Part shown: in pieces, positions 17,353 to 25,251 of the stretch
Numbering within the stretch: position 1 is the first letter of the stretch
How the letters are laid out: each line of letters begins with the position of its first letter
Assembly (NCBI RefSeq): GCF_014750655.1
Contig: NZ_JABBXD010000004.1
Location: forward strand, 62,001-126,000
Direction of reading: 5' to 3'
DNA length: 64,000 nucleotides
Source of the DNA: Salinimonas profundi
GTDB taxonomy: Bacteria > Pseudomonadota > Gammaproteobacteria > Enterobacterales > Alteromonadaceae
Made by a program: the position numbers and the translations under genes
Notes under the pieces: generated by a model
What the model saw: only the letters and a program-made list of their open reading frames with translations
The model's database searches: none
Told to the model about the DNA's origin: nothing

Positions 17353-17370
17353 GTGACAGTTTTATTACAT
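17353..17370 (-). promoter_or_regulatory. Pho-box-like PhoB site upstream of the TonB2-type operon
   Basis: Read on the minus strand toward the DUF3450 gene, the site is ATGTAATAAAACTGTCAC. It matches the E. coli Pho-box consensus CTGTCATAAAACTGTCAC at 16 of 18 positions. A third unit (TATGACA) sits a further 11 bp upstream, giving three 11-bp-phased repeats over 17350-17380. The site ends about 78 nt from the DUF3450 start codon. The cognate phoB gene lies 8 kb away in the same window. Confidence 0.78.
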
Positions 17371-17413
17371 GACTGTCATATATAAACGCAGTTGGAGGTT
17401 TCTTTCTGAGGAT

Positions 17414-17441
17414 AAAAAAAGAGCCGCAGCATGCGGCTCTT
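17414..17441 (-). terminator. rho-independent terminator of TonB receptor gene
   Basis: On the minus strand, an AAGAGCCGCA/TGCGGCTCTT stem runs directly into seven T residues, just after the stop of the receptor gene (17450). It separates the receptor transcript from the DUF3450-TonB operon, which therefore needs its own promoter. Confidence 0.92.
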
Positions 17442-17449
17442 AGCGGGAT

Positions 17450-20206
17450 TTAGAACGTGTAGCTATAGCTTAGGCCAAATTCGATGCCGCGCTCTTCACG
17501 CAACAAATCAAGGCCTTCCTGTTCAATACGTTTTTCCTGATCCAGCAGGTTTTTCACACTGAATTTAATCTGCGAATTGAAATCCGGATAATACGAGTAA
17601 TTAAAATCGATGGAGTGGAACGTCTGCTCCTCTGCATCTTCATTACCCCGTGTACCCGGTACGATAATCCGCGGACCAAAGGCGTTATAAACCAATGTGG
17701 CTGAATGTTCACCGTTAGGCGAGTCATAGCCCATTTGCAGGTTCAGCACCCATTCTGAGTGACCTACCAGACGACGAACATTGTTGGTAACAATATTCGA
17801 GGCACTGGTCGCATCCAGCGCATCAAGTAACTGACGCTCAAACAGACTGGTGCGATCATCATCGGCAGCACCGATGACAACTTCTGAGTCGGACACCGTC
17901 ACGTTACCGGTAACGAAGAAGTCGACCAAACGGTTATCGATAATGCTCAGATCCTGCAGGAATTCGACTTCCACACCATACAGTTCACCAGACTCACCAT
18001 TGGCAGTCAGCAGGTTTGGCGCTGCGCCCCCTACTGTACCCAGTTCAACCAGCTCGATGGGGTTTTCGATGTCTTTATAGAATATCGCTGCTGACAGGTT
18101 GTTGCCGGCTTCACGATACCATTCCCAACGAAAATCCGCGTTGCGTAGCTTCGAGCTTCTAAGCAGTGGTGAACCACGTACCAGGAACTCTGTCAGCGGG
18201 TCGATGAAGAAAGTAGTACTGATGTCCCGTAAATCCGGACGGATGGCTGATTCACTGATATTGAAGCGAAACTGCATCTCATCATCCATGATGTAAGTCA
18301 CCGCCAGTGACGGGAAGAAATCATCTTCCATAAATGCCAGCTGGGCAATCTCGTCAGGCTCTACCGAGAACGTGTTGGCATGGGCCGAAAACGGCACCGA
18401 AATCTGACGGAAGTCCTCGTACCTTACACCACCGGAAAAACGCCACTTATTGTTAATAAAGGCGTCGGCCATCAGGTAATATGCATCGATTTTGGTGCCG
18501 GCAGCATACTCGTCACCGTCAGCCATATTCGACTGCAGAATACCGGCACCTGTTGCGCTGCCGTAAAAGTCGTCACTGGCTAACTGATCAGCCGAAAAGA
18601 TTTCATCAATCTGATCACCAAACAGTGCGTCATCGGCTATTGCACGGTGCGGCACCTGAATAGTGATGTTTTCAGCTTTACGGGCTTTTTCAAAGAAATC
18701 TGCACCGGCTTTTACCTCAAGGTCAATGCCATCAAGCATAATGGGATAACCTAAGTTCCAGCCCCATGTATCAGACACATCGCGCAGACTCTGATACTGA
18801 CGGTTTACGTTGGTCGCAGACACATCCTGCAGCTGTTGAGAGACAAGCTCACCATTGTTCAGATTGTTCTGATATGTCGCTGATAAACCACCGGGCGCGT
18901 CACGATTTGCGCGGCTGGTACCGGCATACCAGTCAAAGTACATGAAGTTGAGCTCAGGGAAGTTGTGCGTGCCTTTAATCTGACTGGACGTCATGCGACG
19001 CTCTTCAAACAGCATATCCACACGTTCAAGCTCACGGGTACCAAAGATGGTTTCGTTAACATCAACAAAGTCACGTACACGAACACGATCGTTCATATCG
19101 TGCAGAATCACGTTGGTAAGTTCCAACCGGTGATTACTGTTATATTCGTAACCCACGTTGAACATGCCGCTCCAGCTAACGCTTTGCTCTGTTTCAACAC
19201 CATCGTAAGACTGCGCGAAGCATTTACCATTAGCGGTTTCGCTGTCAGGCAAGCTTGCACACCCTACGGTGCCCAGGTTAGTGCCCGACTTTTCCTCGCC
19301 CACATTCCATTCATTTTCGTAAGAAATGGCCGACAGAAAGCCGATTTCACCAACATCGGTAATAAAGCGGTTGCCTAATGTCGCTCCAATATCAAACGCG
19401 GGATCAACATTTTTTGGGTCCGGGCCAATATCCCAGAACATTGAGCCCAGCATTGCTTTGCGCTCTTCAAGCGTGAGCGGATAGGTCCCCGAACCTTCAA
19501 TACCATCATCAGCCTGCGCTTTATCCAGATTAGACTGGATAATACCAGAAAGCGCACGGGTACCATCGTCGCGGCCGGTCCAGTCATCGCCACCGCCACT
19601 ATAGAAAAAACCGTCAGTAGAGTTGTTAGTATTATAATCAACGCCACCGGATACCTTGAAAACAAATTCAGAAGGGATGGACTTGGTGCGAATGTTGACG
19701 TTACCGCCACCAAAGTGCGCCGGCATATTCGGAGAGAAAGACTTCTGTACATTCAGGCTTTCGATGATATCCGCAGGAAATAAATCCAGCGGTACAACCG
19801 AGCGGGTAGGATCCGGACTGGGTACACCCATACCGTTTAGCTGGGTACTTGAATAGCGTTCACCCAAACCACGTACATAAATAAATTTACCATCAACCAG
19901 GGTAAGACCTGTCACACGACGAAGTGCAGATGCTGCATCGCCGTCACCGGTACGTGAGATCTGATCAGCACCCAGTATGTCTGCTACGAATGCCTGATTC
20001 TGACGTTCCTGCAAAACAGCGGCGGCTGTGCCTTTAAGTCGTGTGCCGGTGGCTACCACTTCTTCGATGACTTCCTGATCATCGGCCTGAGTCTGACCTT
20101 CCTGCGCCAGAGCTGCCTGAGAGGAAAGTGCGCTCGCCATAAGTGCAAAGCTCACTGCTGAACATAGCTTCGATTTTGATGGCATCGAACGGCTTTTGTA
20201 AATCAT
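17450..20206 (-). CDS. TonB-dependent receptor, candidate phosphate-starvation uptake
   Basis: This is a 918-residue TonB-dependent receptor. A signal peptide ends near residue 35 (QAALAQE); the ATG at codon 8 is an alternative start. A TonB-box-like segment EEVVATGTRL is followed by a plug with DGDAASALRRVTGLT, FIYVRGLGERYSSTQLNG and HFGGGNVNIRTKS. The barrel ends GLSYSYTF with terminal F. The RGLGERYSST and GGGNVNIRTK motifs place it in a subfamily distinct from siderophore or B12 receptors. It follows the beta-helix lipoprotein gene by 104 nt, with a perfect 11-bp hairpin between, and has no promoter-like site of its own, so it is probably co-transcribed from the Pho-box upstream of the lipoprotein. 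Substrate unknown. Confidence 0.9.
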   Translation of the reverse strand: MIYKSRSMPSKSKLCSAVSFALMASALSSQAALAQEGQTQADDQEVIEEVVATGTRLKGTAAAVLQERQNQAFVADILGADQISRTGDGDAASALRRVTGLTLVDGKFIYVRGLGERYSSTQLNGMGVPSPDPTRSVVPLDLFPADIIESLNVQKSFSPNMPAHFGGGNVNIRTKSIPSEFVFKVSGGVDYNTNNSTDGFFYSGGGDDWTGRDDGTRALSGIIQSNLDKAQADDGIEGSGTYPLTLEERKAMLGSMFWDIGPDPKNVDPAFDIGATLGNRFITDVGEIGFLSAISYENEWNVGEEKSGTNLGTVGCASLPDSETANGKCFAQSYDGVETEQSVSWSGMFNVGYEYNSNHRLELTNVILHDMNDRVRVRDFVDVNETIFGTRELERVDMLFEERRMTSSQIKGTHNFPELNFMYFDWYAGTSRANRDAPGGLSATYQNNLNNGELVSQQLQDVSATNVNRQYQSLRDVSDTWGWNLGYPIMLDGIDLEVKAGADFFEKARKAENITIQVPHRAIADDALFGDQIDEIFSADQLASDDFYGSATGAGILQSNMADGDEYAAGTKIDAYYLMADAFINNKWRFSGGVRYEDFRQISVPFSAHANTFSVEPDEIAQLAFMEDDFFPSLAVTYIMDDEMQFRFNISESAIRPDLRDISTTFFIDPLTEFLVRGSPLLRSSKLRNADFRWEWYREAGNNLSAAIFYKDIENPIELVELGTVGGAAPNLLTANGESGELYGVEVEFLQDLSIIDNRLVDFFVTGNVTVSDSEVVIGAADDDRTSLFERQLLDALDATSASNIVTNNVRRLVGHSEWVLNLQMGYDSPNGEHSATLVYNAFGPRIIVPGTRGNEDAEEQTFHSIDFNYSYYPDFNSQIKFSVKNLLDQEKRIEQEGLDLLREERGIEFGLSYSYTF

Positions 20207-20255
20207 GCTATAAAACTCCGTTAGAGCTGAATCTGGAATTAGGGGGCTTCTAACA

Positions 20256-20283
20256 GCTTAGGCGCCGAATCAGGCGCCTAAGC
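20256..20283 (-). other. perfect hairpin between lipoprotein and receptor genes
   Basis: An 11-bp perfect inverted repeat (arm GCTTAGGCGCC, 6-nt loop) lies between the two genes, starting 28 nt past the lipoprotein stop. No U-run follows on the minus strand. This fits a differential-expression or processing element giving more lipoprotein than receptor mRNA; a weak terminator is also possible. Confidence 0.65.
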
Positions 20284-20310
20284 ATTTTCATCGACTTAAT
20301 AACCTAAGCC

Positions 20311-21759
20311 TTATTCCAGACCTACTGTTACCCAGCTTTCTGTCCAGTCAGTAGTCGCATCCATCGCGCCGATAAAGTCAGTGGCATCAAAGAAGCTGTC
20401 GTCAATGCTGACGCTACCTTCAAGCAGTACTGAACCTTCCGCCGGCTGATAGCCATTGTCTGCCAGTCCAAGACCATCCTGTGCAACAACACTGTTACCT
20501 TCCTGACCTTCAAACCATGTTTGCGTGAAGCCTTCGGTGCCTTCGTCATCACTGAAGTTATTGCCTTCAGCACATGCCACAACAGAGTTGGTCATTGTCA
20601 AATCACCTGCATCGGCATTCGCCTGAGACTCCGCACCGTTAACACGCAGACAGTTGCTGTAGGCATCCGGACCGGTGATAACAAAGCCTGATAACGCACC
20701 GGCAGTACCTGCGCGTAAACGAACGCCGTTGGCATCATCGGCGCCAAGAATAGTGACGTTGGCAACGGTTGGGTTTGTCAGCGGTGTCGCCGCTGCATCA
20801 AATTCACTGTTGTCGGATTCAAACGCATTATCGCCATCTGCGGCATCTTGCTTGATAAGCACATATTGCGCTTTACCTGTCCAGCCGAATGACCAGTCAA
20901 AAGAATCGTCACCGTTCGCAGTCAGAACAATGTGCTTCACATTAACTGTTCCGCCAAAAAACTCGATACCGTCGTCAAGGTTCTGGTGAACATGAATGTA
21001 ATCAACCTCAGTGCCTGAACCCACACCCGCAAAACTGATACCATTTAGCTCATCACCGTTACCTAGCGTACGACCGGCGTGCTTAACGACAACGTAGTTA
21101 AGTTTACCTGAGCTATCTTCAGGCATGTTGCCGCCAAACTGACCTGCGTCACCTTCAGCAGAAACACCACAGTTATTCAGTTCATCCTCAGTGGTTTCAC
21201 CGACCTGGTCACCACATGAGTTAGCCGGAGCACGACCTAACAATACCAGGCCGCCCCACTGACCAATGGTAGTCTCCTGACCGGTTACATCCTGGATGGA
21301 TGTCATGGTGATTGGCGCTTCAGCTGTACCGTTTGCCATGATTTGTGAACCACGACGAACCACCAGGAAATCTTCACCAGCCTGACCGATGATAGTCGTA
21401 CCAGCTTCAATCGTCAGTACCGCTGAGTTTTCGTTGTCGCCACCTACTGCGGTACGACCATCCAGCACCCAGTGTGCGTCGGCGCTCAATGTCGCATCTT
21501 CATTAAATTCAACATTTGAAGATAACTGATACACCGGCTTGTCTGTGATTTCAGGGAAATTTGCTGAAACATCTGATGCCAGACCAGCAGTTACCAGTGG
21601 GTTAGCATCACCATCTGTCGGAGGATCAGTCGGGGTGGGGTTAGCAGTGCCGCCTTCGTTAGTTACGTCACCTTCATTGATATTGATATCACCGCCGCAA
21701 CCAGCAAGCACTAGCGCGCTGGCAATTGCAGATGCTTGAAACAGATGCTTAATAGTCAT
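20311..21759 (-). CDS. exported beta-helix lipoprotein, probable receptor partner
   Basis: This 482-residue protein has a lipobox ALVLAGC (cysteine at residue 21). A Gly/Asn/Pro/Thr-rich linker follows (about 22-53), then a repetitive Gly/Asp/Asn-rich region with short beta segments (LTIEAGTTIIGQ, WGGLVLLGRAP, GISFAGVGSGTEVDYIHVHQ, VANVTILGADDANGVRLRAG), typical of a right-handed parallel beta-helix. Two cysteine pairs suggest disulfides. Similar proteins in related genera are often mislabelled as multidrug transporters; there are no membrane helices here. It is the first gene of a unit with the TonB receptor and has a Pho-box-like site about 58 nt upstream. I infer a cell-surface substrate-capture lipoprotein for that receptor, but no family function is known to me. 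Confidence 0.82.
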   Translation of the reverse strand: MTIKHLFQASAIASALVLAGCGGDININEGDVTNEGGTANPTPTDPPTDGDANPLVTAGLASDVSANFPEITDKPVYQLSSNVEFNEDATLSADAHWVLDGRTAVGGDNENSAVLTIEAGTTIIGQAGEDFLVVRRGSQIMANGTAEAPITMTSIQDVTGQETTIGQWGGLVLLGRAPANSCGDQVGETTEDELNNCGVSAEGDAGQFGGNMPEDSSGKLNYVVVKHAGRTLGNGDELNGISFAGVGSGTEVDYIHVHQNLDDGIEFFGGTVNVKHIVLTANGDDSFDWSFGWTGKAQYVLIKQDAADGDNAFESDNSEFDAAATPLTNPTVANVTILGADDANGVRLRAGTAGALSGFVITGPDAYSNCLRVNGAESQANADAGDLTMTNSVVACAEGNNFSDDEGTEGFTQTWFEGQEGNSVVAQDGLGLADNGYQPAEGSVLLEGSVSIDDSFFDATDFIGAMDATTDWTESWVTVGLE

Positions 21760-21817
21760 TCGATTCTCCGTCAGGACTATGTATTTTTAAAAGACAGGAG
21801 AAGACTACATAAGCTTA

Positions 21818-21835
21818 ATGACACTTTTGTTACAT
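21818..21835 (-). promoter_or_regulatory. Pho-box-like site upstream of lipoprotein-receptor unit
   Basis: On the minus strand the sequence ATGTAACAAAAGTGTCAT matches the Pho-box consensus at about 14 of 18 positions, with two TGTmA-type units exactly 11 bp apart. Further TGTCA and TGTGACA half-sites lie just upstream (to 21852). It lies about 58 nt from the lipoprotein start codon. A TATGTA about 10 bp past the box could serve as the -10 element, the usual arrangement for PhoB-activated promoters. Confidence 0.68.
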
Positions 21836-22044
21836 TATGACACTGTCACAAAAGTTTTATATTTTCGCAGGAACTAAAAAATAACAAATTAAAATCAATG
21901 AGTTGAAAACACACAGGCGCTGCGTGCAACCTGGTTTTGAGCGTAGCTCGCCGCTTTTTCATCCACGCTGGCTCTGACAGCGTATTTTTAGACTACAGTA
22001 AAAGGTTGGCTGTCGGCCGTTTCTGGATTCGTATCGACGCGCTG

Positions 22045-22998
22045 TCATTTTCCATCAAGCAACCGCCGCTGTCGCAGCAGTACATCATCGCGTACCGGAA
22101 AGTAGCCGTCTCGTGCGACCTGCTGCTGCCCTTGACGGGACAGGATGAACCGCAAAAACTCTCTTTCAAGCACGGGTAACGGTTTGTCAGGGGCTTTATT
22201 TACCACCAGATACAAAAAACGGGCAAATGGATACGTTTCATTGCGCACTGTATCGCTGGTCAACGGTATAAGGTGTGCTTTATCCGTGCCGATGGGCAGC
22301 GCCTTCACGCCGGCGGTTTTATACCCGTACGCGGCGTAACCCATACCATTTCGACTGGTTGCTACCGACAACACAACAGAAGCCGACCCGGGCTGCTCAT
22401 TCACCGTAGCGCGAAAATCGCCATCACACAGTGCCATCACTTTAAACAGTCCATAGGTACCTGACACGGAGTTACGGCCATACAAACGAATGGGAGAGTT
22501 ACTGATGCCGGTATCCACACCCAACTGATGCCAGCGCGTGATGGGTTCTGACCCGCCACAGAAGCGCGTATGCGAGAAAATGGCGTCGACCTGCTGCAGC
22601 GTGACCCCTTCAATCGGGTTTCGCCGCTCTACAAAAATAGCAATGGCATCCATGGCTACCCGTAATACAGTAGGTGGATAGCCATGTGCACGGGTGAACT
22701 CGCGAATTTCGCTGGGTTTTAATGCCCGACTCATCGGGCCTATCGTCGCCGTACCTTCGATAAGCGCCGGCGGTGCTGTGGATGAGCCGGATGCCTGAAT
22801 CTGAAATTTAACCTGCGGATACAGCGTTTTAAACTCCTGCGACCAGAATGTCATCAGGTTAGCCAGAGTGTCAGAGCCCACGGAGGTGATTTTTCCTGCC
22901 ACACCTGGCTGGCGAGTATATTCAGGAACATCCTGGGTGGCAGCCATAAGCGCCCCCGATACGACACAACAAAATAACGCAGCGATCGTTTTAAGCAT
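22045..22998 (-). CDS. PstS-like phosphate-binding periplasmic protein
   Basis: This 317-residue periplasmic binding protein has a signal peptide (about residues 1-20, ending LMAATQ). Phosphate-binding motifs are visible: TSVGSDTL near residue 39, QASGSSTAPPALIEG around 70 and GRNSVSGTYGLFK around 175, which is the pattern of PstS/PBP_like_2 proteins. Its start overlaps the stop of phoR by 1 nt, so it is the third gene of a phoB-phoR-pstS-like operon. No pstC, pstA, pstB or phoU follows. It may therefore supply phosphate to a transporter encoded elsewhere, or act as a sensor partner for PhoR. Family is firm; exact role is open. Confidence 0.9.
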   Translation of the reverse strand: MLKTIAALFCCVVSGALMAATQDVPEYTRQPGVAGKITSVGSDTLANLMTFWSQEFKTLYPQVKFQIQASGSSTAPPALIEGTATIGPMSRALKPSEIREFTRAHGYPPTVLRVAMDAIAIFVERRNPIEGVTLQQVDAIFSHTRFCGGSEPITRWHQLGVDTGISNSPIRLYGRNSVSGTYGLFKVMALCDGDFRATVNEQPGSASVVLSVATSRNGMGYAAYGYKTAGVKALPIGTDKAHLIPLTSDTVRNETYPFARFLYLVVNKAPDKPLPVLEREFLRFILSRQGQQQVARDGYFPVRDDVLLRQRRLLDGK

Positions 22999-24296
22999 TA
23001 TGTTCCTGCTATTAGTTCCTGACTGAGCAAAAATGAAAATTCGCTACCCTGTCCGACAGTACTGGCAATTTCCAGCCGTGAGTTGTGGTGAGTCAGTACG
23101 TGTTTAACAATTGACAGCCCCAGCCCCGAGCCGCCTGTTTTTCGCGACCGGGCTTTGTCCACCCGGTAAAACCGTTCTGTCAGACGGGCCAGATGATTTT
23201 GCTCAATACCATCCCCATTATCAACCACCGTAAACCGTGCCCCGTCGCTGACGGTGTCCCAGTAAACGTCTATCTGCCCGCCGGCAGGTGTGTAATGCAC
23301 CGCATTGAAAACCAGATTGGAACAGGCACTGCGAAGTTCGGTTTCTACCCCAAAGACTTTCAGCTCCCCATTAATGTGAAAAGTAATGGTGTGATGCTTA
23401 TCTTTGTTTAATGCCTGGGCTTCGGCTTCCAACTGCCGGAACATCGCTGGCATATCAACAATATTTTCATAAATGCGCTCTGAGCTTGCCTCGATACGCG
23501 ACAATACCAGTAAGTCTTCTACCAGATTCTGCATGCGCTGTGTTTGTGCTGACATCTCGCTAATGGCTTTTGCCTGAAACGGATCGACCTGGTCATCGGC
23601 TGGCAGCAACTCAAGGTAACCATGCAATACCGTCAGTGGTGTGCGCAGCTCATGAGACACGTTGGCCACAAAATCCTTGCGCATTTCTTCCAGTTGAGAC
23701 ACCCGCGTAATATCCCGGGCGATCAGCAGCAAGTGCGCTTCACCGTATGGCATTATCCGATATTCGAATGTTTTGCCCGGATTGGTAGGAGCCGGCACTT
23801 CGATGGGATGGTCAAAATCACCGGCATGGAAATAAGCGATAAAGTCAGGATGCCGGATAAGGTTATCCAGACGCCGCCCGGCATCAGCCGGCCACTTCAG
23901 CCCCAAATCAAGCCGCGCCAGACGGTTACACCATATGATATTTGCCTTGGCATCTACTACTACCGCAGCATCGGGAAGTGCCTCGGAGCCCTCACGAAAA
24001 CGCTTTACCAGCTCGCCCAGCTCTTTGCGTTTATTACGATTACGCCGCTGCAGATAATAGATACCTTCGTAAATATGCTCCCACACCCCTTTTACCGTGG
24101 GCGGAGACATTTTGCGGCTATGCCACAGCCAGCGATTCAGTTTAAGCAGTTGCCAGTAATTGATGGTAAGCAAGACCAGCGCACCCAGCGTTATTGCCAG
24201 TAACATATCATCCAGGTACCACCCCACTGCAGCAAACACCAGTAAATAACCGCCTAATCGCAGCAGGCTTTTTAACCAGGAGAAAGGATAGTACAT
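22998..24296 (-). CDS. phoR: phosphate regulon sensor histidine kinase PhoR
   Basis: This 432-residue kinase matches PhoR in length and domain order: two N-terminal hydrophobic segments (about 12-46), a basic linker, and a PAS domain at about 100-195 with the PhoR-typical LPDAAVVVDAKANIIWCN. The dimerisation box NVSHELRTPLTVLHGYLE (H215) is followed by a HATPase domain with the N-box (LVFNAVHYTP), DNGDGIEQ and GGSGLGLSIVKH. It phosphorylates PhoB under phosphate limitation. It lies 76 nt after phoB, a gap that holds a hairpin, and overlaps the PstS-like gene by 1 nt. Confidence 0.97.
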   Translation of the reverse strand: MYYPFSWLKSLLRLGGYLLVFAAVGWYLDDMLLAITLGALVLLTINYWQLLKLNRWLWHSRKMSPPTVKGVWEHIYEGIYYLQRRNRNKRKELGELVKRFREGSEALPDAAVVVDAKANIIWCNRLARLDLGLKWPADAGRRLDNLIRHPDFIAYFHAGDFDHPIEVPAPTNPGKTFEYRIMPYGEAHLLLIARDITRVSQLEEMRKDFVANVSHELRTPLTVLHGYLELLPADDQVDPFQAKAISEMSAQTQRMQNLVEDLLVLSRIEASSERIYENIVDMPAMFRQLEAEAQALNKDKHHTITFHINGELKVFGVETELRSACSNLVFNAVHYTPAGGQIDVYWDTVSDGARFTVVDNGDGIEQNHLARLTERFYRVDKARSRKTGGSGLGLSIVKHVLTHHNSRLEIASTVGQGSEFSFLLSQELIAGT

Positions 24297-24337
24297 AGTT
24301 AACGCATTGAACCTTGGTTGGGCAGATGAGCATCAAA

Positions 24338-24362
24338 AGGCACAGTGTAGAGAACTGTGCCT
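24338..24362 (-). other. attenuator-like hairpin between phoB and phoR
   Basis: A 9-bp perfect stem AGGCACAGT/ACTGTGCCT with a 7-nt loop lies in the 76-nt phoB-phoR gap. On the minus strand it is followed by TTTTGATG, a short U-tract, so it could be a leaky terminator keeping phoR and pstS-like expression below that of phoB. Confidence 0.6.
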
Positions 24363-24372
24363 GTAAGGAAAG

Positions 24373-25059
24373 TTATTTTGTGGAAAAGCGATATCCTGCG
24401 CCGCGCACCGTCTGAATCATCGCATCGTGGCTGTGCTTGGCAATCGCCTTACGAAGTCGGCGAATGTGAACATCTACGGTACGATCTTCTACATACACAT
24501 TCGTCCCCCATACGTTATCCAGAAGCTGCTCGCGGGAATAAACCCGCTCCGGATGGGTCATGAAAAAGTGTAAAAGTTTAAACTCGGTCGGCCCCATATC
24601 CACCGCTTCATCATTAGCAGACACACGGTGGGACGTCGGTTCCAGTTTCAGTCCGTTAAACTCGATTGGCTCTTCTTTAGAGGTTGGAGTAACACGTCGC
24701 ATCACTGCTTTTATGCGTGCCACCAGCTCTTTTGGGGAAAACGGCTTGGTAATATAGTCATCGGCGCCGGCATCCAGCCCACGGATTTTATCGTCCTCCT
24801 CGCCACGTGCAGTAAGCATGATGACCGGAATATCACGGGTAAACTCGTGTTGTTTCAGGTTTTTTGCCAGTTGAACCCCGCTACCGCCCGGCAACATCCA
24901 GTCCAGTAGAATCAGATCCGGATATGGCTCACAGATTTTTTCCTGAGCAATATCATAGTCTTCCGCTTCTACGGTATTAAACCCTGATTGCTCCAGCACA
25001 AACTTTAACATTTCGCGAATTGGCGCTTCGTCCTCTACCAATAAGACTGTCCGAGACAT
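24373..25059 (-). CDS. phoB: phosphate regulon response regulator PhoB
   Basis: This is a 228-residue OmpR/PhoB-class regulator. The receiver domain (about 1-120) has the [11 protein letters not shown] start, the phospho-aspartate in [13 protein letters not shown], the T in MLTARGE and K in [11 protein letters not shown]. The C-terminal winged helix (about 130-225) includes [21 protein letters not shown] and [12 protein letters not shown] chose the ATG at 25059 because AGGA lies 8 nt upstream and it gives the standard N-terminus; an ATG six codons earlier has no ribosome binding site. Two Pho-box-like elements upstream imply autoregulation. It is the likely activator of the TonB and lipoprotein units in this window. 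Confidence 0.97.
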   Translation of the reverse strand: MSRTVLLVEDEAPIREMLKFVLEQSGFNTVEAEDYDIAQEKICEPYPDLILLDWMLPGGSGVQLAKNLKQHEFTRDIPVIMLTARGEEDDKIRGLDAGADDYITKPFSPKELVARIKAVMRRVTPTSKEEPIEFNGLKLEPTSHRVSANDEAVDMGPTEFKLLHFFMTHPERVYSREQLLDNVWGTNVYVEDRTVDVHIRRLRKAIAKHSHDAMIQTVRGAGYRFSTK

Positions 25060-25107
25060 AGACTGTTTCCTGCTCATTTTTAAACGCCGCCATTATTCAT
25101 TGAATCT

Positions 25108-25145
25108 GTGACAGTTTTATTAAATGGGTTACAGTTATATGTCAA
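25108..25145 (-). promoter_or_regulatory. two Pho-box-like elements upstream of phoB
   Basis: On the minus strand, ATTTAATAAAACTGTCAC (25108-25125) and TTGACATATAACTGTAAC (25128-25145) match the Pho-box consensus at about 15 and 14 of 18 positions. The proximal site ends about 48 nt from the chosen phoB start. This is the expected arrangement for PhoB autoregulation. Because the divergent kinase gene starts at 25252, it could also be influenced by PhoB bound here. Confidence 0.75.
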
Positions 25146-25251
25146 GTTTTTGACCAAACCATTGCAAAGTGGGCTTTACATTATTCTGCTTGTTTAAACA
25201 CCAATTTGTGCATATTCTTGGGCATGAGGAAATGAATCAGGGAAAGGATAT

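Noticed and set aside
23622..24203. 193-codon plus-strand frame opposite phoR
   Set aside because: It is fully antisense to phoR; its open state follows from the codon use of phoR, and the product matches no family.
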